Source: Streptomyces sp. NBC_01294 (GTDB taxonomy: Bacteria; Actinomycetota; Actinomycetes; Streptomycetales; Streptomycetaceae). From it: 64,000 bases of DNA. Within the stretch, counting starts at the first letter, position 1. Every line of letters starts with the position of its first letter. Positions 8,092 to 17,253 of the stretch are shown here, piece after piece. The stretch spans positions 8,027,501 through 8,091,500 of the forward strand of contig NZ_CP108423.1 of the NCBI RefSeq assembly GCF_035917235.1, in the 5' to 3' direction. The notes below the pieces were generated by a model. The model searched no databases, had not been told where the DNA came from, and saw only the letters and a list, made by a program, of their open reading frames with translations. Position numbers and translations under genes: made by a program.

Positions 8092-9437
8092 CGGCGGGCG
8101 AAACGATCCGGCTGCTGGCGGCGCTCGCCGTGATCTGCGCCGCCGCCCACGGATGCGGCTTCCTCTTCGGCGCCGTGCGCCAACCACCGGTCATCGGCGA
8201 GGTGGTCGGCGGCATCCTGCTGGGCCCCTCGCTCCTCGGTCTCGTCGCCCCCGAGGCCAGGGCGGCCCTGTTCCCCGCCTCCGGCGCGGTGACCAGCGCC
8301 CTGGACGCGATCTATCAACTGGGCCAGCTGCTGCTGATGTTCCTGGCCGGAGCGGAGCTGCGCATCCGGGCGGGCGGCCGGGAACGCCGTACCGGGGCGA
8401 TCGTGGCCGCGGCGGGACTCGTGGTGCCCTTCGCGGCCGGCGCGGGCATCGCGGTACTGGTCCCCGGCGCGTTCTCCGGTCCGGCGGGCTCCACGGTGAC
8501 GACGGCCCTCGTCGTGGGACTCGCGATGGCGGTCGCGGCCATTCCGGTCATCTCCCGGATCATGATGGACCTGAAGATCATGGACACCGCCTTCGGCCGG
8601 ATCGTCCTGATGGTCGCCGTGATCGAGGACGTCATCCTCTACGTCGTCCTCGCCGTGGTCGTCGGCCTCGCCCGCACCGGCACCAGCAGCCCGGTCGGCC
8701 TGTGGGACGTGATCGGCACCACCGCGGTCGTGCCGACGGCCGTCTACTTCACCGTCGTCAGCCTGCTGTTCTTCGCCGCGAGCCTGACCTGGGGCGCCCG
8801 GCTCTTCCACCGGCTGGCCGGCCACCGGGCCAACATCGTCGCCCGCCAGAGCCCGGTGGCCTTCCGGCTGATCTTCTTGTGCGCCATGGTGCTGCTGTGC
8901 CTGGGCCTCGGCATCAACGCGGTGTTCGGCGCGCTGATGGCGGGCGTCTGCGCCGCCCGCGGCGATCAGGCGGCCGAGAACGAGGCGTCCCGCGAGGCCG
9001 GACGGGAACCGGCGGTCTGGTCCGCCATCCGCCAGTTCTCGATGGCGTTCTTCATCCCCGTCTTCTTCGTCCTGGTCGGCATGCGCCTGGATCTGGTGCG
9101 CGCCTTCGACCCGCTGTTCTTCCTGTGGTTCCTGGCGCTCGCCTGCGGCGTCAAGATGGTCAGCATCTGGGCGGCGGCCCGCCTGGCCGGGGAGGACCGG
9201 GTGTTCTCCTCGTCCCTCGCGGTCGCGCTCAACGCCCGGGGCACGATCGGCATCGTCCTGGCCGGCGTCACCCGTCAGGCAGAGCTGATCAACGACCAGT
9301 TCTTCGTGGTCCTGGTGCTCGTCTCCCTCGCGACCTCACAGATCGCGGGGTTCCGGCTGTCGAAGGTGGCGGACCGACTCATGACGCCGACCGCGACCGG
9401 CCCGCCACGGCAGCGGCAGAGATCGGGGCAGGTCTGA
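8088..9437 (+). CDS. CPA2-type cation/proton antiporter
   Basis: The 449-aa membrane protein has about 12 hydrophobic segments and belongs to the KefB/NapA-like CPA2 family, which exchanges Na+ or K+ for protons. Family marks include PPVIGEVVGGILLGPSLLG near the N-terminus, LGQLLLMFLAGAELR, the IEDVILYVVLA segment (Asp in the ion path) and SLAVALNARGTIGIVLA near the C-terminus. There is no cytoplasmic TrkA-N domain, so it is the short form. I chose ATG 8088, where hydrophobic sequence begins, over GTG 7914, which would add a repetitive Arg-Pro tail. It probably works with the upstream leader. Confidence 0.85.
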   Translation: MTAGETIRLLAALAVICAAAHGCGFLFGAVRQPPVIGEVVGGILLGPSLLGLVAPEARAALFPASGAVTSALDAIYQLGQLLLMFLAGAELRIRAGGRERRTGAIVAAAGLVVPFAAGAGIAVLVPGAFSGPAGSTVTTALVVGLAMAVAAIPVISRIMMDLKIMDTAFGRIVLMVAVIEDVILYVVLAVVVGLARTGTSSPVGLWDVIGTTAVVPTAVYFTVVSLLFFAASLTWGARLFHRLAGHRANIVARQSPVAFRLIFLCAMVLLCLGLGINAVFGALMAGVCAARGDQAAENEASREAGREPAVWSAIRQFSMAFFIPVFFVLVGMRLDLVRAFDPLFFLWFLALACGVKMVSIWAAARLAGEDRVFSSSLAVALNARGTIGIVLAGVTRQAELINDQFFVVLVLVSLATSQIAGFRLSKVADRLMTPTATGPPRQRQRSGQV

Positions 9438-9459
9438 CCATCGAGGCCGCCCAGGCCTA

Positions 9460-10236
9460 TCAGGCTTCCTCCGTGAGGAAGCCGCGCAGGTCGATGATCT
9501 CGTAGCCGTCGGCCTGCGCCGCGTCGATGATCAGCGGGAGGGCGTCGGCGTCGAGGACGACGCCGTCGCCGGAACTGCCGACGTGCATCTGGATGATCGC
9601 GCCGGGGGTGAAGGCGTCGACGGCCCGCTTGACCGCCTTCTCCACGCTCATGCCGCCCCGGGGGCCGAGGTAGCCGTTGGTGTCGGCGGTGAACTCGATC
9701 GCCGCGTAGCCCAGGTCGTTGACGTCGGCGACGGACTGCCGGGTGGTGGAGCTGTAGGGGAAACGGAAGAACGGCAGGGGCTCGGCCCCGGACGCCTTCC
9801 GGATCGCCGCGTCGGCGCGGCGCACTTCGTCCGCGCGCTCCGCGGTGCTGAGTTCGCCGAAGTGGGGATGGCTGTAGGAGTGGTTGCCGAGGCCGTGCGC
9901 CGCGCCGATGGCGCGCACCGCCGCCGGGTGGGCGTCGGCGAAGTCGCCGGTCGGGAAGAAGGTGGCGGGCAGCCTGCGCCGCCGCAGTTCGGTCAGCACG
10001 GTGTCGATCCCGGCCTCGTCCCAGGCGGCGTTGAAGGTGAGCGCCACGACCCTGCGGGACGTCGGCAGCCGGCGGATCTCGTTGCCGAGCAGCGAGGCCG
10101 GCGGGCGAGGCCCCGCGTGAGCGCCGCTGCCGGCGGACGCCCGTGCCGTGCGCCGCGGGGCGGCGGCCGCGCCGGAGCAGGGTACGAGCCCCGCGGCCAG
10201 CAGCGCCGCCAAGGCGGTACGTCGTCCCACCACCAC
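9460..10236 (-). CDS. polysaccharide deacetylase (NodB fold), secreted
   Basis: The 258-aa secreted protein has a GRRTALAALLAAGLV signal (Tat-like twin arginine) followed by a NodB homology domain. Zinc-binding HSYSH (GNHSYSHPHF) and the RFPY motif are present. The first motif reads LTFNAAWDEAG instead of the usual TFDDG, a variant seen in a secreted actinobacterial subgroup. The enzyme would remove acetyl groups from cell-wall or extracellular amino sugars. Six Val codons surround the start; the GTG at 10236 is best placed, 8 bases after AGGGAG. Confidence 0.75.
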   Translation of the reverse strand: MVVGRRTALAALLAAGLVPCSGAAAAPRRTARASAGSGAHAGPRPPASLLGNEIRRLPTSRRVVALTFNAAWDEAGIDTVLTELRRRRLPATFFPTGDFADAHPAAVRAIGAAHGLGNHSYSHPHFGELSTAERADEVRRADAAIRKASGAEPLPFFRFPYSSTTRQSVADVNDLGYAAIEFTADTNGYLGPRGGMSVEKAVKRAVDAFTPGAIIQMHVGSSGDGVVLDADALPLIIDAAQADGYEIIDLRGFLTEEA

Positions 10237-10425
10237 AACCACCACTCCCTCCGCCGGCGCCGCCGTCGCGGGCCCGTCTCGACTATGCGATGACGGCGCC
10301 CTGGCACCCGCAGCCGTGCCGGGCACCTGGGTGATCCCGGCCGATGAGGACGCGTACGACGACCACCGCGGCCGGGGGAGCGCAGCCGAGGAGGGAAGCC
10401 ACCGGGGCGGACGGGCGACGACGGT

Positions 10426-10965
10426 TCAGGGACGCAGACGCAGGTGCGTCGTGAGGTGGTGCTGCAGGGGCTGCCCCACCGCGGCCATGTCGTGAACGAC
10501 CGTCATCTCCCCGTCCCGGACGGTGTAGCGACGCCGCGTGCCGGTGACCTCCTTGGCCAGCGGGGTCAGCGCCACGTCCTTGGTCTCGATCTCGATCTCC
10601 GCACCGGACGCGTGACCGACGTACGTCTCGACGATGCCGGTGGGGTGGGCCAGCACGACCTCCAGGGAGGCCTCGGGCGTCACCCGCCACCACCCGGCCT
10701 CGCGCCCCGCCGGCCGCACCGGGGTCCCGGAGTCGTCGATCAGCCACGCGCGCGCCTCGTACCGCAGGAAGGGGCGCCCGTCGTGGCTGAAGGTGATCTC
10801 CTGCTCGTACCGGAAGTCCTTCTCCAACGTCGGGTACTCGCCTTGCCCCCGCCCGTGCCAGCGCCCCAGCAGCGGCAGCACGGGCCCCAGCAGGGGGTGC
10901 GGTTCGGGGCCCTCACCGAGGACGTGGCTGTCAGGGTAGGGATTCTCCTGCACCGACTCGAACAT
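10426..10965 (-). CDS. nitrobindin-like heme-binding beta-barrel protein
   Basis: The 179-aa protein has the nitrobindin/THAP4 (FABP-like) signature LLGRWHGRGQGEYPTL near its N-terminus and ends in an antiparallel barrel with MAAVGQPLQHHLTTHLRL, where family members place the heme-ligating His. Known members bind ferric heme and react with NO or peroxynitrite. ATG 10965 is preceded by AAGGTG. It lies downstream of the NodB gene on the same strand (189 bp gap), with no obvious functional link. Confidence 0.8.
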   Translation of the reverse strand: MFESVQENPYPDSHVLGEGPEPHPLLGPVLPLLGRWHGRGQGEYPTLEKDFRYEQEITFSHDGRPFLRYEARAWLIDDSGTPVRPAGREAGWWRVTPEASLEVVLAHPTGIVETYVGHASGAEIEIETKDVALTPLAKEVTGTRRRYTVRDGEMTVVHDMAAVGQPLQHHLTTHLRLRP

Positions 10966-11104
10966 GTTCACCTTGCCTGTCTGCGGATACCCCGGGATCC
11001 GCAGCCTAGCGCGACCGGCTGCGGACCAGCGGCGGGGCGGGCCCGCCCCGCCCCCGAAGTCGGGGACGGGGCAGGCCCGGTACGGCGCGGCGCGCGCCGC
11101 GGGG

Positions 11105-13174
11105 TCACCGGGCCGGCAGGGCACCCGCGACCGAGGCCGGTACCGGCGCCAGACCGGCCGGCCGGGTGGTGAACGTGCCCCGGCCCTGGGTCCGGCCGCG
11201 CAGCCGGGACGCGTAGCCGAACAGCTCGGCCAGCGGCACGACCGCCGTGATCACCGCGGTCCCGCCCTCGGACGTGGACCCGGAGACCCGGCCGCGACGG
11301 GCCGCGAGATCACCCAGGACGCCCCCGACGCCGTCCTCCGGGACGGTCACGGTGACCTCCACGACCGGCTCCAGGAGCTCGACGGCGCACTGGCGCAGGG
11401 CCTCGCGCAGCGCGAACCGGCCCGCCGCCCGGAACGCCATCTCCGAGGAGTCCTTGGAGTGGGTCGCCCCGTCGGTGAGCGTGACCCGCAGCCCCGTCAC
11501 CGGGAACCCGCCGAGCGGTCCCTCGGCGAGGGCGTCCCGGCAGCCGGCCTCGACGGCGCGCGCGTACTCCTGCGGCACGCGGCCGCCGACGACCGTCGAG
11601 CGGAACGCGAAGGACGCCTCCTCCACCGGTTCGACGTCGAGGACGACGTGCGCGAACTGGCCCGCGCCACCGTCCTGTTTGACGTGCCGGTAGACCAGGC
11701 CGCTCACCCCGCGCACGACGGTCTCCCGGTAGGAGACCTGCGGCCGGCCGACGACGACCTCCACCCCGTGGCCGCTGCGGATCTTCTCCACCGCGACCTC
11801 CAGATGCAGTTCGCCCATCCCCGACAGCACGGTCTGGCCGGTTTCCGCGTCGGACCGCACCACCAGCGAGGGGTCCTCCTCCGCGAGCCGCGCCAGCGCC
11901 GACGAGAGCCGGCCGGTGTCGACGCTGCGACGGGCCTCGACCGCCACCGACACCACCGGTTCGGCCACCGAGGGCGGTTCGAGGACCAGCGGCGCCCCCG
12001 GCGCGCACAGGGTCGTGCCCGCCCGGGCCGCCTTCAGCCCGACCACGGCGACGATGTCACCGGCCACCGCCTCCTCCCGTTCCTCGTGCCGGTCGGCCTG
12101 GACCCGCAGGATCCGGCCGACCCGCTCCGTACGGCCCGTGGCCGCGTCCAGTACCGTCGCGCCCTTGCGCAGGGTGCCCGCGTAGACCCGCAGGTAGGTG
12201 AGCCGCCCGGTCGCCGTCGCCGTCACCTTGAAGGCGAGGGCCGCGAACGGCTCCGCCGGATCGGGAGCGCGCTCCTGCTCCGCGCCGTCGGCCATGCCCC
12301 GTACGGGCGGCATGTCGGCGGGCGACGGCAGGTACGCCAGGACCGCGTCCAGCAACGGCTCGATCCCGCGGTTGCGGTACGCCGAGCCGCAGAGCACCAC
12401 GACGCCGTCCCCGCGCAGGGTCAGCTCCCGCAGGGCGCGGGTCAGGCTCTCCTCGGCCAGCGCCGACGTCGCGCAGAACTCCTCCAGGGCGTCGGCGTGC
12501 AGCTCCGCCACCGTCTCCTCCAGGAGCGGCGCCGACGCTGCGCCTCTTCGCGCAGCGGTTCGGGGACCGGCCCCTCCTCGTAGGTGCCGGTGTCGGCGTG
12601 CCAGTGCAGCGCGCGCATGCCAGCAGGTCGACGACGCCGGTGAGCGGGTCCTGCCCCGATAGGGCAGCTGAACCACCAGGGGAACGGCGCCCAGCCGCTC
12701 GCGGATCGACGCGACCGCCGTGTCGAGGTCGGCGCCCGCCCGGTCCAGCTTGTTGACGAACGCGATCCGCGGCACACCGTGCCGGTCGGCCTGCCGCCAC
12801 ACCGTCTCGCTCTGCGGTTCGACGCCGGCGACGGCGTCGAACACCGCGACCGCCCCGTCCAGCACCCGCAGGGAGCGCTCGACCTCGTCGGAGAAGTCGA
12901 CGTGACCCGGGGTGTCGATCAGATTGACGCGGTGACCGCCCCACGTGCAGCTCACGGCCGCGGCGAAGATGGTGATGCCGCGGTCGCGTTCCTGGGCGTC
13001 GAAGTCGGTGACGGTCGTGCCGTTGTGCACCTCGCCCCGCTTGTGGATGGCGCCGGTCGCGAACAGGATGCGCTCGGTGATCGTGGTCTTGCCGGCGTCG
13101 ACGTGGGCGAGGATGCCCAGATTGCGGACGGCGGAGGGGGAAGTGGTCGTGAAGGGTCGCCGGTTGGCGCGCAT
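11105..13174 (-). CDS. EF-G paralogue / ribosomal-protection-like GTPase (local frameshifts)
   Basis: The 689-aa translational GTPase shows G1 [14 protein letters not shown]2 RGITI, G3 DTPGHVDF and G4 [11 protein letters not shown], followed by EF-G domains II-V and ending near [12 protein letters not shown]. This fits the second EF-G found in actinomycetes (FusA2-like) or the related tetracycline-protection branch (OtrA/TetM). The closing TQGRGTF is EF-G-like. Between 12540 and 12665 about 40 residues are scrambled by several single-base changes that cancel overall: LTGVVDLL and [17 protein letters not shown] appear in the two other frames. The intact protein is therefore collinear. A strong hairpin lies in its 5' leader. 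Confidence 0.8.
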   Translation of the reverse strand: MRANRRPFTTTSPSAVRNLGILAHVDAGKTTITERILFATGAIHKRGEVHNGTTVTDFDAQERDRGITIFAAAVSCTWGGHRVNLIDTPGHVDFSDEVERSLRVLDGAVAVFDAVAGVEPQSETVWRQADRHGVPRIAFVNKLDRAGADLDTAVASIRERLGAVPLVVQLPYRGRTRSPASSTCWHARAALARRHRHLRGGAGPRTAARRGAASAPLLEETVAELHADALEEFCATSALAEESLTRALRELTLRGDGVVVLCGSAYRNRGIEPLLDAVLAYLPSPADMPPVRGMADGAEQERAPDPAEPFAALAFKVTATATGRLTYLRVYAGTLRKGATVLDAATGRTERVGRILRVQADRHEEREEAVAGDIVAVVGLKAARAGTTLCAPGAPLVLEPPSVAEPVVSVAVEARRSVDTGRLSSALARLAEEDPSLVVRSDAETGQTVLSGMGELHLEVAVEKIRSGHGVEVVVGRPQVSYRETVVRGVSGLVYRHVKQDGGAGQFAHVVLDVEPVEEASFAFRSTVVGGRVPQEYARAVEAGCRDALAEGPLGGFPVTGLRVTLTDGATHSKDSSEMAFRAAGRFALREALRQCAVELLEPVVEVTVTVPEDGVGGVLGDLAARRGRVSGSTSEGGTAVITAVVPLAELFGYASRLRGRTQGRGTFTTRPAGLAPVPASVAGALPAR

Positions 13175-13268
13175 GGCCCGAGGCCTTTCGAGTGAGGAGA
13201 GAAAAGGGCAGCGCGATTCCAGGACGGCAGCTTCGGTCCCGCGGGCAGCCGCGGCGACACCGTCGCCG

Positions 13269-13295
13269 CCCTGCCCGGAAGAGGTCCGGGCAGGG
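13269..13295 (-). promoter_or_regulatory. hairpin in 5' leader of EF-G-like gene
   Basis: A perfect 11-bp inverted repeat (CCCTGCCCGGA / TCCGGGCAGGG) with a 5-base loop lies 95 bases upstream of the EF-G-like start at 13174. It has no U tract in either direction. Ribosomal-protection genes often carry leader attenuators, so a regulatory hairpin is plausible. Confidence 0.4.
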
Positions 13296-13721
13296 GGCTA
13301 CGGGGAGCAGCGGGAAGCGGACGGAACCTAAAGGTGCGTCACGGGCATACGGAGACGGCCGCGCAGCCGGCACCGCGCGCTGCGAGACACCGGGATCACG
13401 TCGTACCGGGACAGCCGGGGAGCGAAGGCGGCGGTGCAGTACGTGCACTGGCGCGGCTCGCCTCTCTCACTCGGCATGAGGTGCGCGGTGCCCTGTCGGC
13501 AGCGCGCACGGCGAGTCTAGAGAAGCGGGTTGGCCGCCGTCACCGGATTTTCCGGGGCCGAGCCACGGGGCCGAGCCACGGGCTCGCGCCACCGCGAACC
13601 GTCGGCCGCCGCTCCCGTCACCGTCTGCGTCCAGCGTTCGCCCACGAACCCACCCCGACATGTACCCTGAGTGACGAACTGCTACGCAAAGTGATCGCCC
13701 TCGACGTTCGCGGGAGCCGCC
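13296..13721. other. divergent intergenic region
   Basis: This is the gap between the EF-G-like gene (left) and the SNase-like gene (right). It contains a 7-bp inverted repeat GTGCGCG (13481-13487) / CGCGCAC (13503-13509). I see no supported gene; the rightward frame starting at 13334 is open by chance in GC-rich DNA. Confidence 0.4.
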
Positions 13722-14609
13722 ATGTCCATGTTGCTGATCAGAGGGTCGTTCCGGGTGAACGGCGGTGCCAAGCCGGACGGCGACACCATCCCGTTCATCC
13801 CCGACGACGTGGAGGACTGGAAGCTCGTGCCGGGGCGCAGCCAGATCGTGCCCAAGGCGGACGGTCGTGCGAGCGTGCGCCTGGAGGGCATCGACGCGCT
13901 GGAGACCCACTACAGCAACGGCAGTTACGGACCGGTGCGGCACCAACCGCTGAAGTTCGCGCACAGGGCCGCCGACGCGATGCTGACCTGGCTCGGTTTC
14001 ACCAGCATCGACCGGCACCCGGACGAGTGCGTCACCACCATGCCCGACAGCGTTCCCGGCTTCCTCCTCACCCGTGGCGCCGACGCCTACGGCCGCTGCG
14101 TGGCCCTGGTCGGCCGCCGCACCCCGCCCGCATACGGCGGCTACGAGATCGACGTCGACGAGGAGATGCTGAAGCGGACCGTCAACCACCACCTGGTCTC
14201 GATCGGGCTGGCCTACCCGGCCTTCTACACGGGTCTGCCCGCCCACCTGCGCGAAGTCCTCAAGGCCGCTGCCCTGGCGGCGCGGGGGGCCACACCTCCC
14301 AAGGGGCTGTGGTCCGACGACGTGACCGTCAAGGGTGCGAAGATCGAGGACATCTCCTCGATCACGGACGCGGACGGTGTGGTGATCCTACCCAAGCTGT
14401 TCCGCCGGCTGAAGGACTATCTGGACTCCGCCCCCGCGAACGCGTCACTGGACTGCTTCCCCGCCTTCCTGGCAGGGGCCGCGGACACGTTCCGCATCCT
14501 GCCGGACGGCGAGCTCATCACCGGCCTGCACAAGGTGGTCGAGATCACCAACAGCCGGACCCTGCGGATGACCCACCCAGCCGAGGACATCCTCTTCGAC
14601 GAGAAGTGA
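13722..14609 (+). CDS. staphylococcal-nuclease-like protein
   Basis: This 295-aa protein is not one I recognise by name. Its N-terminal region holds GDTIPFIPDD and VRLEGIDALETHY, close to the GDT...R-x-x-GIDAPE pattern of the SNase (thermonuclease) fold, with a later RGADAYGRCVALV resembling the second SNase block. The C-terminal 120 residues are unlike SNase. The catalytic Arg/Asp/Glu set cannot be confirmed by eye. There is no signal peptide, so it is probably cytoplasmic. It stands alone, with NIPSNAP 42 bp downstream. Confidence 0.6.
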   Translation: MSMLLIRGSFRVNGGAKPDGDTIPFIPDDVEDWKLVPGRSQIVPKADGRASVRLEGIDALETHYSNGSYGPVRHQPLKFAHRAADAMLTWLGFTSIDRHPDECVTTMPDSVPGFLLTRGADAYGRCVALVGRRTPPAYGGYEIDVDEEMLKRTVNHHLVSIGLAYPAFYTGLPAHLREVLKAAALAARGATPPKGLWSDDVTVKGAKIEDISSITDADGVVILPKLFRRLKDYLDSAPANASLDCFPAFLAGAADTFRILPDGELITGLHKVVEITNSRTLRMTHPAEDILFDEK

Positions 14610-14651
14610 AGATCGCCGCGGGGCCGAGCCGGCGCACGGCATGATGTGCCT

Positions 14652-14963
14652 GTGATCACCATTCATCTGAAGTACGAGATCGACCCCGACAGGCTCGAGG
14701 ACTTCGAGGAGTACGGTCGGCTCTGGGTCAAGCTCGTCAACGGCTTCGGCGGGACCCATCACGGCTACTTCCTGCCGAGCGAGGGCGACAGCGACATCGC
14801 CTACGCCCTCTTCTCCTTCCCCAGCTTCGCCGCCTACGAGCAGTACCGCACGGACAGCATGTCCGATCCGGAATGCCAGGCCGCGTTCGAACTCGCCCGC
14901 CGCACCCGCTGCATCAAGCGATACGAGCGCCGCTTCCTCCGGCCGCTCGACACCAACCCCTAG
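14652..14963 (+). CDS. NIPSNAP family protein
   Basis: The 103-aa protein has the dimeric alpha/beta-barrel pattern of NIPSNAP: ITIHLKYEIDPDRLEDFEEYGRLW, then SDIAYALFSFPSFAAYEQYR and a terminal RRTRCIKRYERRFLRPL. Bacterial members are of unknown role and usually about 105 aa, which fits. GTG at 14652 is chosen because the first beta strand begins there; a GTG two codons earlier is possible. It may be cotranscribed with the SNase-like gene. Confidence 0.75.
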   Translation: MITIHLKYEIDPDRLEDFEEYGRLWVKLVNGFGGTHHGYFLPSEGDSDIAYALFSFPSFAAYEQYRTDSMSDPECQAAFELARRTRCIKRYERRFLRPLDTNP

Positions 14964-14983
14964 GCAGGGCCGCCCCACCGCGG

Positions 14984-16448
14984 TCAGGGCCGATGCGTCG
15001 TCGGCAGTCGGAGCACCAGCCGGGCGCCCCGCGCGGAGTCCTCGGCCGTCAGCGTGCCGCCGTGGTGGGCGCTCAGGTCACGCGCGATGGCGAGGCCCAG
15101 CCCGGCTCCGCCGTGGTCACGGCTGCGCGAGTCGTCGAGGCGGGTGAAGCGCTCGAAGATCCGCTCCCGGTCGGCCGCGGGGACGCCGGGACCGTCGTCG
15201 ACGACCTCCAGCACGGCGACCTGCGCCCGTGGACCGCTACCGCTACCGCTCCTGGTGCGCAGCGTGACGTCCACGCGCCGATCGGCGTAGCGCTGGGCGT
15301 TGTCGACGAGGTTGGTGACGACGCGGCCGAGCCACAGCGCGTTCGCGGTCACCTCCACACCCGGTTCGAGCCTCACCTCCACGGGGACCCGGTCGCCGAG
15401 GCGGCTGTCCACCACTTCGCGCACCAGGACGGTCAGGTCCAGCGGCTCGGCCCTCGCCGGCTGGGCCGCGTCGATGCGGGCGAGCAGCAGCAGGTCGGCG
15501 GCGAGGTGCTGAAGCCGTTCGATGTCCTCGAGGGCCCCGCCGATCAGCTCGGGCCACAGTTCGGGGTCCCGGACGGCCAGGGCGACCTCCAGCTGCGTGC
15601 GCAGGACGGTGATGGGGCTGCGCAGCTCGTGGAGGCGTCGGCGATGAACTGCCGCTGGCGGATGCCGGACGCCTCCAGCCGGTCCAGGGTGGCGTTCATG
15701 GTCTCGGCCAGGCGGGCGACCTCGTCGTGGGTGGCCGGCACCGGCACCCGGCGGTGCAGGTCGCGGTCGGAGATCGCGGCGACCTCGGCGCGGATCGCCT
15801 CCACCGGCCGCAGCGCGTGGCCGGTGACCCGCCAGGTCACCAGCGCGACGGTGGCCAGCAGCAGCCGGCATGCCGATGACGAGGGCGGCGGTGGTGGTGT
15901 CGTCGGCCGCGTCCACCTCCTGCAGCGAGGCACCGGCATAGACGGTGGCCAGGCCGTCCGGGGTGCTCGTGATGACCTGGACGACCCGCTGACGGTGCTC
16001 GCCGTCGAGCGGGCGGACGTTCCAGGTGTGGAAGCGGGTCCCCGGCCCGCCGGGGCCGGCCGGCGGAAGGGCCGGGCACTCCGGGCAGGTTCGGGCTGGC
16101 GAACAGGATGCGCCCGTCGGCGCTCACCACCTGGACGAACTCGACCCCGCGGGCCGGCAGACGGGCGCGTCCCAGCTTCCCGGTGGCGGCGAGCTGGGCC
16201 ACGGTCTCGGCCTGCCGCCGGGCGTCGTTCTCCGCGTTGCGGAGCAGATTGGCCTCCAGCAGCCCGAGCAGGGCGAACGAGGCGACGGCGAGGGCCGCGG
16301 CCACCACCACGCTGGCGCCCACGGTGGCCCGCGCCCGCACGGTGGTGGGCCACATCCGGCGCAGCGCCGGCCACCGGTTCAGGGCCGCGCCGCCGAGCAC
16401 GCCCAGGGCGGCGCCGACGCGGCGGTGGAGGCGGGTGCGCTCAGCCAC
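14984..16448 (-). CDS. two-component sensor histidine kinase (frameshifted)
   Basis: This is a membrane sensor kinase. The N-terminus reads from GTG 16448 (RMWPTTVRARATVGASVVVAAALAVASFALLGLLEA, the first TM helix, then a periplasmic sensor). The second TM and HAMP read in another frame (LLATVALVTWRVTGHALRPVEAI). The H-box (FIADAS then HELRSPITVLRTQLE) and the ATPase domain (VTNLVDNAQRYA, DDGPGVP, GGAGLGLAIA) finish in a third stretch. Shifts lie at about 16080, 15868 and 15632. The full order is normal, so I read it as one kinase with sequence errors. It overlaps the response regulator gene by 8 bases. Confidence 0.75.
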
Positions 16449-17118
16449 CGTCGGCCGCCAGCCGGTACCCGGCGCCGCGTACGGTCTCCAGCGCGGCGCG
16501 GCCGAACGGTGCGTCGATCTTGCGGCGCACGGCGCTGACGTGGACCTCGACGACGTTGGGATCGCCGTCGAAGGCGCTGTCCCACACCTGCTCCAGGATG
16601 TCCCGCTTGGGCACCACCTCGCCGGAGCGCCGGGCCAGATACTCCAGGACCGCGAACTCCCGTGCCGTCAGCCGGATCTCCGTACCGCCCCGGGAGCAGG
16701 AGTGCCGGGCGGGGTCGAGCAGCAGGTCACCGAACTGCATCACCTGGGGGCGCCGACGGCCCGTACGCCGTCCGAGCGCGCGCAGCCGGGCGACCAGGAC
16801 GAGGTAGGAGAACGGCTTGGACAGGAAGTCGTCGGCGCCGGTGTCCAGGGCCTCCGCCTCGTCGTACTCGCCGTCCTTCGCCGTGAGCATCAGGATCCCC
16901 GACTCGTTGCCGGCCGCGCGCAGCTTCGCGCAGACCCGGTAGCCGTTCAGGCCGGGCAGCATGATGTCGAGCACGATCAGGTCGTAGTCGTGCTCGGTGG
17001 CCATCCACAGGCCCTGGGGCCCGTCGAGGGCCACGTCCACCGAGAAGCCCTCCGACTGCAGCCCTCGCTGCAGGGCCACGGCCAGCCGCCGTTCGTCCTC
17101 CACCACCAGTACGCGCAT
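16441..17118 (-). CDS. OmpR/PhoB-family response regulator
   Basis: The 225-aa protein has an intact receiver domain (LVVEDERRLAVAL, phospho-acceptor Asp in LIVLDIMLPGLNG, LTAKD, Lys in DFLSKPFSYL) and a winged-helix output domain (LTAREFAVLEYLARRSGEVV ending VRGAGYRLAADGG). It is the partner of the overlapping kinase. It probably controls the divergent gene at 17254, since CTTCAG direct repeats typical of OmpR-type sites lie between them. Confidence 0.9.
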   Translation of the reverse strand: MRVLVVEDERRLAVALQRGLQSEGFSVDVALDGPQGLWMATEHDYDLIVLDIMLPGLNGYRVCAKLRAAGNESGILMLTAKDGEYDEAEALDTGADDFLSKPFSYLVLVARLRALGRRTGRRRPQVMQFGDLLLDPARHSCSRGGTEIRLTAREFAVLEYLARRSGEVVPKRDILEQVWDSAFDGDPNVVEVHVSAVRRKIDAPFGRAALETVRGAGYRLAADGG

Positions 17119-17152
17119 GTCGAACAGGATCTCAGGACCGCTCCGCGGTCGG

Positions 17153-17189
17153 CTGAAGAGGTCTTCAGGTGGCTTCAGCGGGGCTTCAG
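17153..17189. promoter_or_regulatory. CTTCAG direct repeats, candidate response-regulator site
   Basis: CTTCAG occurs at 17163, 17173 and 17184 (10- and 11-bp steps, one helix turn each), and its reverse complement CTGAAG occurs at 17153. Such helically phased direct repeats are the usual target of OmpR-family dimers. They lie 35 bp upstream of the regulator start and 65 bp upstream of the PepSY-like gene. Confidence 0.6.
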
Positions 17190-17253
17190 GTTCCGGTCAG
17201 CATGCTCTGCAACGAGCCGGGTACAACGCCCGGTTGTCCTGAGGAGTGCCTGT

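Noticed and set aside
10964..12583. Long rightward frame antisense to the EF-G-like gene
   Set aside because: The leftward strand carries all GTPase motifs; the antisense frame is open only because of third-position G/C.
13467..14246. Leftward frame antisense to the SNase-like gene
   Set aside because: No coding motifs; it is a shadow of the rightward gene, which has SNase-like blocks.
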